Source: JAFHCF01 sp048497495
Lineage (GTDB): Bacteria; Pseudomonadota; Alphaproteobacteria; Rhizobiales; Ancalomicrobiaceae
Assembly: GCA_048497495.1 (NCBI GenBank)
Contig: JAFHCF010000093.1
Coordinates: 1 to 38,203, forward strand
Direction: 5' to 3'
DNA length: 38,203 nt
Made by a program: the position numbers and the translations under genes. The notes beneath the pieces are model-generated. The model was not told where the DNA came from, ran no database searches, and worked only from the letters and a program-made list of their open reading frames with translations. Position 1 is the first letter of the stretch; each line of letters starts with the position of its first letter. Positions 33,262-38,203 of the stretch are shown piece by piece.

Positions 33262-34080
33262 ATGTTGATGTTGACGCTCGAGACTTTCCTCCTCCTGTTG
33301 CTCGCCGGTCTACTCGGCCTGGCCGCCGGTTGGCTCATCGCCAGCGGGCGCTCCGGCGCCACGCTCGACTGGTCGGACGATCGCCCGTGGTTGCGCGACG
33401 GCCGCGTGGCCCCCCCGGCGCCGGCGCTGCCGACGCCCCCGACGCTGCTCGATCAGGCCGAACGCGCTCGGCTCGCCGAGGCCCTCGCCCATGCCGCCGC
33501 GGCTCACGCGCCGATGGCCGCCGCCGCGCCATCGACGGCGCTCGCCGAACCCGCGCCGATGGCCGTCGTCGCGGTGGTCGAACCATTGCCGCCCGCGCTG
33601 ATCGAGGTCCCGGTCCCGAAGCCTGTCGAGGCGAAGGCCCCGCCCGAACCGGCGCCCGCGACAGTGCCCGCCGGCGGAAGCGGCTATGCCCTTCCCGCCG
33701 CGATCGCCGCCGCCGCCGTGACCCGGCCGGTCGCGGCGGAGGATGCGGCCCGCGCCGCCGATGCCGATGCGGTCGGCATCCGCCCCTTGGCTTTGGCCAC
33801 CCCTCTCGGCGCCGAGGCCGACGATCTGAAGCGGATCAAGGGCATCGGTCCGCAGAACGAGAAACGCCTGAACGCCCTCGGGATCTTCCATTTCGCCCAG
33901 ATCGCCGCCTGGACGGCGGAGAATGCCCGATGGGCAGGATCTTACCTCGCCTTCCCCGGGCGTATCGAGCGCGAGGATTGGATCTCGCAGGCGGAGGTCT
34001 TGGCGACCGGCGCCGATACCGCCTTCTCCAAACGGGTCGATGCCGGCGAAGTGCCGACCAGCCGGTCGAAGAAGAAATGA
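33262..34080 (+). CDS. Membrane-anchored protein with C-terminal helix-hairpin-helix domain
   Basis: The 272-residue product has a hydrophobic N-terminal helix (about 3-27, MLTLETFLLLLLAGLLGLAAGW). An Ala/Pro-rich, low-complexity linker (about 45-185) follows, then a conserved C-terminal domain (187-248) with LKRIKGIGPQNEKRLNALGI and FAQIAAWTAENARWAGSYL. That domain resembles the helix-hairpin-helix extension found at the C terminus of NuoE subunits in alphaproteobacteria. It ends in a basic tail (SRSKKK). The ribosome binding site is GAGGGAAGGG. It is the last gene of the BON/OmpA run. The helix-hairpin-helix may bind a protein rather than DNA; the function is unknown. Confidence 0.82.
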   Translation: MLMLTLETFLLLLLAGLLGLAAGWLIASGRSGATLDWSDDRPWLRDGRVAPPAPALPTPPTLLDQAERARLAEALAHAAAAHAPMAAAAPSTALAEPAPMAVVAVVEPLPPALIEVPVPKPVEAKAPPEPAPATVPAGGSGYALPAAIAAAAVTRPVAAEDAARAADADAVGIRPLALATPLGAEADDLKRIKGIGPQNEKRLNALGIFHFAQIAAWTAENARWAGSYLAFPGRIEREDWISQAEVLATGADTAFSKRVDAGEVPTSRSKKK

Positions 34081-34121
34081 GATCGATCGCCCGTCGCCGG
34101 CGTGGCGGTGGGCAATGGTCC

Positions 34122-34161
34122 CGCGAGGGCCGAGACGGTGTGGATCGTCTCGGCCCTCGCG
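34122..34161. terminator. Long hairpin between convergent genes
   Basis: CGCGAGGGCCGAGACG and CGTCTCGGCCCTCGCG form a perfect 16-base stem around the loop GTGTGGAT, in the 97-base gap between the helix-hairpin-helix gene and the convergent hydrolase gene. It lacks a T tract but its position suits a two-way terminator. Confidence 0.6.
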
Positions 34162-34177
34162 ACGTCTCGGGTGACTT

Positions 34178-35134
34178 TCAGGCGCCGGCGCGATCGAGGA
34201 AGCCGACGATCGCATCGAGTGTCGCCGTGTCCTCGAGCAAGGGGGCATGGCCTTGGTTCGCCACCTCGACCGCCTCGAGGCCCGGGTGACGCGCCGCCAT
34301 CGCCGCCACGGTGTTCGCCGACAAGATGTCGGAGAGCGTGCCGCGCAGCACCTGGACCGGCACGTCGCCGAGCGTGTCGAAGGCCGCCCAGAGATCGGGC
34401 ATCGGCGCCTCCGGCGAGATCGTCGCCAGGGTCTCCGCGAGGCGCGGGTCGTAGTCGAGCACGGGGCGGCCGTCGACGTCGCGATGCAGCCGCCGGGCGA
34501 AGCGTTCGAACCCGGCGCGGTCGAGGGTGGGGAAGACGTCGCGATTGGCGAGGATCATCGCCGTGACGAGATCGGCCCAGCGGAAGCCCGGCGGAAGCGT
34601 GCGGCCGACGTAGCCCTTGATCCGCATCAGCCCGTCGATGTCGATCACGGCGCCGATGTCGTTGAGGATCGCCGCCTTCACCACTCCGGGCGCCACCAGC
34701 CCGGCGATCATCGTGACGATGCCGCCGCGCGAGGTGCCGAGCGCGGTGATCTCGCCGATGCCGAGCAGGCGCAGGCCGGTGAGCGTGTCGCCGAGTTCCT
34801 GCAACGGATTGTAGCGGCTGGCGTCCGGGTCGTACTGCGAGGCGCCGCGCCCGCGAAAGTCGAAGGTCACCACCCGACGCGGTGGCGAGCCGGCCGATCC
34901 GCCGACGAGCCGCGCCGCCACCGGTTCGAAGTCGCGGCCGTTGCGGGTGAGGCCCGGCAGGCAGACCACCGGTCGTCGTTCGCTCGGCACCTCCGGGGCG
35001 TAGTCGCGCCCGGCGAGCACCAATCCGTCATTGGAGAAGAAGCGGAACGGTCGATGGCGGGTGCCGAGGGCATCGACGGTCTCGGGGCCATGGGCGAGGC
35101 CGAGCGGAACGGCGGCGGGGGAGGGGATGTCCAA
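34178..35134 (-). CDS. Alpha/beta hydrolase
   Basis: The 318-residue product has the alpha/beta-hydrolase fold: VCLPGLTRNGRDFEPV (oxyanion region), FDFRGRGAS, the nucleophile elbow GTSRGG with Ser135, a candidate acid Asp269 (GTLSDIL) and His296 (NQGHAPLL). The lid is helical. Substrate is unknown. No ATG lies at the N terminus. The best start is a TTG at 35134 with GGAG upstream, because later start codons would remove the first strand (FRFFSNDGLVLAGRDY). It lies 145 bases downstream of the lytic transglycosylase gene on the same strand and faces the BON/OmpA run. Confidence 0.85.
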   Translation of the reverse strand: MDIPSPAAVPLGLAHGPETVDALGTRHRPFRFFSNDGLVLAGRDYAPEVPSERRPVVCLPGLTRNGRDFEPVAARLVGGSAGSPPRRVVTFDFRGRGASQYDPDASRYNPLQELGDTLTGLRLLGIGEITALGTSRGGIVTMIAGLVAPGVVKAAILNDIGAVIDIDGLMRIKGYVGRTLPPGFRWADLVTAMILANRDVFPTLDRAGFERFARRLHRDVDGRPVLDYDPRLAETLATISPEAPMPDLWAAFDTLGDVPVQVLRGTLSDILSANTVAAMAARHPGLEAVEVANQGHAPLLEDTATLDAIVGFLDRAGA

Positions 35135-35279
35135 GCGCGGTCTCCGGCAGTCGACCCGGCGCGCGCCGGGAATCGATCGAGGGTGGGCAATCGCGCTCCC
35201 CGACGCAAGCCCGCGAAGGGCGGAGACGGCCGCCTTCCGAAGGCCCGCCGTCCCGAAGCCCGTCGAGGGGCTCTCGGCC

Positions 35280-37319
35280 TCAGTTGCCGCCGAACAACAG
35301 GCTGCCGATGCCGCCATCGCGCCCCTTGGGGATCGAGCCGGTGGAGGTGGCGGCGCGAGCGCCGACGCCACGGGCGAGGTCGTGGGTGATCTCGAGCTTC
35401 CGGCCGTCCAGGCGGAGCCGGTAGACCTGGAGATTTTCCAGGACGCGCTGGACGTAGTTGCGGGTCTCGGAGAAGGGGATCCGCTCCATCCAGTCGACGA
35501 TGTCGACCTGGCCGGTGCGCGGATCGCCGTAGATCCGGACCCAGTCGTGGATGCGGCCGGGGCCGGCATTGTAGCCGACGATCGCCATCACGTAGTTGCC
35601 GTCGTAGTTGCTGACGAGATTGGCGACATAGGCCGAGCCGAGGCGCACGTTGTAGGCCGGGTCTCGGCGCCAGGCATCGGCGTTGAACGAGATGCCGAGT
35701 TTCTTGGCGGCCTCGCGTCCGGCGACCGGCATCACCTGGAAGATGCCGGTGGCGCCGGCCGAGGAGACGATCGATTGATTGAACTCGCTCTCCTGCCGCA
35801 TGATGGCGAAGGCGAGGGCGGTCTCCAGCCCCGAGGTGTCGGTGTTCTTCGGCATGCCGATCGGCCAGGCCATGGCCGCCATGTCCATGCCGCGCTGGGC
35901 CCCGGCCTTGCCGGCGGTGACCGCCAGATTGGTCCAGCCCTGCTTTTCGGCGAAATCGATCACCGCGGCGATCTGGCCGGCGGTCGGCAGCGTCTCGGCC
36001 ATGTGCCGGTAGAACACGGTGGCGAGATCGCGCCGCCCGAGCTTGCCGATGCGGCGGATCGCCTCGAAGCGGTCGTCGCGCGCCATCGCGGCGCGATCCG
36101 ACGAGGTCGGCTCGACATTGCGGGAAATGCCGAGATCGGTGAGGCCCAGCTTGGCGCGGGCCATCTGGCCGTAGAAGGTGAAGCCGAACTGGCCGGCCTT
36201 CTGGTAGTAGCTCTCCGCCGAGCCGCCGCCACCGGCCTCCGCCGCGCGGCCCATCCAGTAATAGGCGCGGGCGCGTGATACCGGCTTGTGGGAATCCTCG
36301 AGGATCGCGGCGAAATGCTTCATCGCGGTCGTCGGTTTGTCGAGGAAGCGCAGCGCGTACCAGCCGGCGTGGAAATCGGCCTCCGCCTGATTGGCCGGGC
36401 TCGACCCGGTGTGCCCCACCACCACCTTGTAGGCGGTCTTGGCGTCGCCCATGTCGAGCAGCTTGCGGGAGACGATGCGCTTCTCCTCCCACCACTCGTC
36501 CGGCAGCGCCATGGCGCGCGGATCCTTCGGCGCGCGGGCGAGGAGGTCGGCCGCCTCCTTCCAACGTTCTGCGCGCCGGGCATATTGCGCCCGGGCGAAG
36601 AGGAACACCGGATCGTCGCGCAGCGCCGAGGACACCTGATCGAGCAGCGAGCCGGCGTTGCCCTGCTTCTTCTCGACCGCCTGCGCCGCCTGGGCCAGTG
36701 TCTCGTAGCCGCCGCCGAGCTTCCTGGCGGCGATCTGGGCCTGACTGGAACGCCCCTTCAGCACCAGGAGATCGAAGCGCGCCTTGTAGTCGGCCTTGGT
36801 GAGGAGCGCGCCGAACTCGGTCTCCAGCACCTTCGCCTCGTCGGCGCCGAGCGTCACGTCGCGATAGGCGTAGCGCACCCACTGCTTGGCGTCGTCGCCG
36901 CGGCCCTTCTGGACCAGCGCGCGCGCCAGCATGATGCGGCCGCGATCGGAATAGGGCCGCGACCCCTGGAAGGCCAGGATGACGTCGTCGGGCGACGGAC
37001 TTTCCTTCTCCAGCGCCTGCTCGGCGCGGCGGCGGAACAGTTCGGGATCGGGCCAGGTCGGATTGGCGATGGCGAATTGGGTGATCGCGGCGGAGGGCAG
37101 GCCGGAGCCCATGCGGATCAGATACCAGTCGACGATCTTCTGATCGATGCGGTCGAGGCTGCCGCGCATGGCGTTGACCGCCGCGACGTCGCCGCGCGCG
37201 GCGATGTCGATGGCGCGGGCGAGATCGTCGGCGCGGACCGGCGCGGTCGCGACGAGGCTCACCGCCAGCGCCATGCCGGGCACCAGGGCTCGAACCATTC
37301 TTCGGGTCGCTGCGAGCAT
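35280..37319 (-). CDS. Periplasmic soluble lytic transglycosylase (Slt-type)
   Basis: It cleaves peptidoglycan glycan strands to 1,6-anhydro products in the periplasm. The 679-residue precursor has a signal peptide (1-30, ending VRA before DDLAR). A long alpha-helical superhelix of repeats (about 40-470; DKPTTAMKHFAAILEDSHKP, ARAYYWMGRAAEA) follows, then a C-terminal lysozyme-like domain. Its catalytic Glu510 is in MRQESEFNQ, followed by SSAGATGIFQVMP, GYNAGPGR and FSETRNYVQRVL. The layout and size match Slt70. The start at 37319 has a strong GAGGAG. It diverges from dapA across a 332-base gap. Confidence 0.94.
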   Translation of the reverse strand: MLAATRRMVRALVPGMALAVSLVATAPVRADDLARAIDIAARGDVAAVNAMRGSLDRIDQKIVDWYLIRMGSGLPSAAITQFAIANPTWPDPELFRRRAEQALEKESPSPDDVILAFQGSRPYSDRGRIMLARALVQKGRGDDAKQWVRYAYRDVTLGADEAKVLETEFGALLTKADYKARFDLLVLKGRSSQAQIAARKLGGGYETLAQAAQAVEKKQGNAGSLLDQVSSALRDDPVFLFARAQYARRAERWKEAADLLARAPKDPRAMALPDEWWEEKRIVSRKLLDMGDAKTAYKVVVGHTGSSPANQAEADFHAGWYALRFLDKPTTAMKHFAAILEDSHKPVSRARAYYWMGRAAEAGGGGSAESYYQKAGQFGFTFYGQMARAKLGLTDLGISRNVEPTSSDRAAMARDDRFEAIRRIGKLGRRDLATVFYRHMAETLPTAGQIAAVIDFAEKQGWTNLAVTAGKAGAQRGMDMAAMAWPIGMPKNTDTSGLETALAFAIMRQESEFNQSIVSSAGATGIFQVMPVAGREAAKKLGISFNADAWRRDPAYNVRLGSAYVANLVSNYDGNYVMAIVGYNAGPGRIHDWVRIYGDPRTGQVDIVDWMERIPFSETRNYVQRVLENLQVYRLRLDGRKLEITHDLARGVGARAATSTGSIPKGRDGGIGSLLFGGN

Positions 37320-37651
37320 CGTCGTCTCCTCGATACGCTCCCGGTGGTCGTCGCCGATCGTCACGCGGCGCTTCGCGGCAACGACGACATCCTCCACGCC
37401 CTCGCTCGAGGGGGAAGGACCGGATCGAACCTCGACCCTAGGTCCCGTGTGGTGAACAATTTCTTACGGTACCGGCGATGTTCCCAACGACACCCAACCG
37501 GAGACGCCACACCGGCTTGCCGTCGCGCGCCCCCGGGACTATTGTCGCCGCCCGCTCGCCGACACGCGGGTCGCGGATCGCGAGGTCACGCGCCGGTGGC
37601 GGATCATGCGCCGTTTCGCGACGGTTTTCCAGGTTCCGAGAGGATTCCACG
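37320..37651. other. Divergent intergenic region, slt / dapA
   Basis: These 332 bases separate divergent genes. A promoter candidate for dapA is listed separately. On the slt side no clear hexamers were found; an AT-rich patch (GAACAATTTCTTACGG, about 37453-37468) is the likeliest place. There is no coding region. Confidence 0.5.
37517..37545 (+). promoter_or_regulatory. Candidate dapA promoter
   Basis: TTGCCG (37517-37522), a 17-base spacer and TATTGT (37540-37545) form a good sigma-70-type promoter about 107 bases before the dapA start. Confidence 0.5.
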
Positions 37652-38203
37652 ATGTTTCAGGGCTCGATCACCGCACTCGTCACGCCGTTCATCGACGGGC
37701 GCGTCGACGAGAAAGCCCTGCAGGACTTCGTCGCCTGGCAGATCGCGGAAGGCTCGAACGGCGTGGTGCCCTGCGGCACCACCGGCGAGAGCCCGACGCT
37801 CTCCCACGCCGAGCACAAGCGCGTCGTCGAACTGACCCTGGAAGTGGCCAAGGGCAAGGTGCCGGTGATCGCCGGCGCCGGCTCCAACAACACGGCCGAA
37901 GCGATCGATCTCGCCACCCATGCCGAGAAGGCCGGGGCGGACGCGGTGCTGGTGGTGACGCCCTATTACAACAAGCCGAGCCAGGAAGGCCTCTATCGCC
38001 ACTATATGGCGATCGACGCGGCGCTCGGCATTCCGATCATCATCTACAACATCCCGCCGCGCTCGGTGGTCGACATGTCGGTCGAGACCATGGCGCGGCT
38101 CTACAAGGACGGCCGCAACATCAAGGGCGTCAAGGACGCCACCGCCAACCTGGCGCGCCCGTCGCTCCAGCGCATGGCCTGCGGCCCCGACTTCGTCCAG
38201 CTC
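37652..38203 (+). CDS. dapA: 4-hydroxy-tetrahydrodipicolinate synthase (DapA), 5' part
   Basis: It condenses pyruvate with aspartate semialdehyde in lysine and diaminopimelate synthesis. The first 184 codons are present and the gene runs off the window end. Visible residues are Thr44 in CGTTGESPTL, the tyrosine of IYNIPPR (Tyr132) and the Schiff-base Lys161 in KGVKDAT. VVTPYYNKPSQEGLYRHY is also typical. The ATG follows AGAGGATTCC. The gene is not broken, only cut by the window. It diverges from slt; DapA supplies the diaminopimelate used in peptidoglycan. Confidence 0.95.
   Translation, partial: MFQGSITALVTPFIDGRVDEKALQDFVAWQIAEGSNGVVPCGTTGESPTLSHAEHKRVVELTLEVAKGKVPVIAGAGSNNTAEAIDLATHAEKAGADAVLVVTPYYNKPSQEGLYRHYMAIDAALGIPIIIYNIPPRSVVDMSVETMARLYKDGRNIKGVKDATANLARPSLQRMACGPDFVQL

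Noticed and set aside
31701..34289. An 862-codon plus-strand frame across the BON/OmpA module
   Set aside because: It is the +1 shadow of the three real genes and has Arg-rich, motif-free sequence.
35135..35569. Extension of the hydrolase frame upstream to an ATG at 35569
   Set aside because: It would run into the lytic transglycosylase gene on the same strand in another frame, and the added residues are low-complexity. The TTG at 35134 with GGAG fits better.

Overview
The window comes from a high-GC alphaproteobacterium, most likely of the order Hyphomicrobiales (Rhizobiales). I base this on the two tandem porins of the Omp2a/Omp2b (Porin_2) family, on the order fabF-mltG-yicC-gmk facing rsmA-pdxA-surA-lptD-lptG-lptF, and on two CtrA-like sequences. 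I cannot name a genus. There are no rRNA or tRNA genes, no CRISPR array, no phage and no insertion sequence. Almost all of it looks chromosomal.

Layout. From 0.2 to 4.7 kb is a plus-strand run: fabF (fatty acid elongation), mltG (glycan strand termination), yicC (endoribonuclease family) and gmk (GMP synthesis). On the minus strand from 14.0 down to 4.7 kb is an outer-membrane biogenesis operon: lptF, lptG and lptD (LPS export), a SurA-like chaperone, pdxA (vitamin B6) and rsmA (16S rRNA methylation). It ends in an accessory astacin-like metalloprotease. From 14.3 to 16.6 kb are pepA and holC, separated by a REP-like repeat pair. From 16.6 to 21.3 kb is an accessory block: a TetR regulator with a candidate operator, a chemoreceptor, a SLAC1/TehA-type transporter with a sulfide-repressor-like operator, and a secreted GlcG/HbpS-type haem-binding protein.

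From 21.4 to 25.8 kb are an ABC-F ATPase, a small DUF1902/HicA-like toxin-antitoxin pair, a 48-residue reading frame behind CtrA-like sites and hairpins, and galE. Two copies of a ~125-bp palindromic repeat, in opposite orientations, sit at 21.4 and 25.6 kb. From 25.8 to 27.8 kb is a minus-strand mtnA-glsA pair. From 28.3 to 31.4 kb are two tandem porins, each with its own terminator. From 31.7 to 34.1 kb is a three-gene envelope module: a BON/OmpA protein, a 31-residue membrane peptide and a membrane-anchored helix-hairpin-helix protein. From 34.2 to 37.3 kb are an alpha/beta hydrolase and a periplasmic lytic transglycosylase on the minus strand. The window ends inside dapA.

Much of the window serves the cell envelope: LPS transport, outer-membrane protein folding, peptidoglycan cleavage (mltG, slt), lysine/diaminopimelate supply (dapA), porins and an OmpA-type anchor. 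The best candidate for an under-described system is the three-gene module at 31.7-34.1 kb. Its layout (BON+OmpA protein, tiny membrane protein, second membrane protein) recalls the mycobacterial ArfABC operon.
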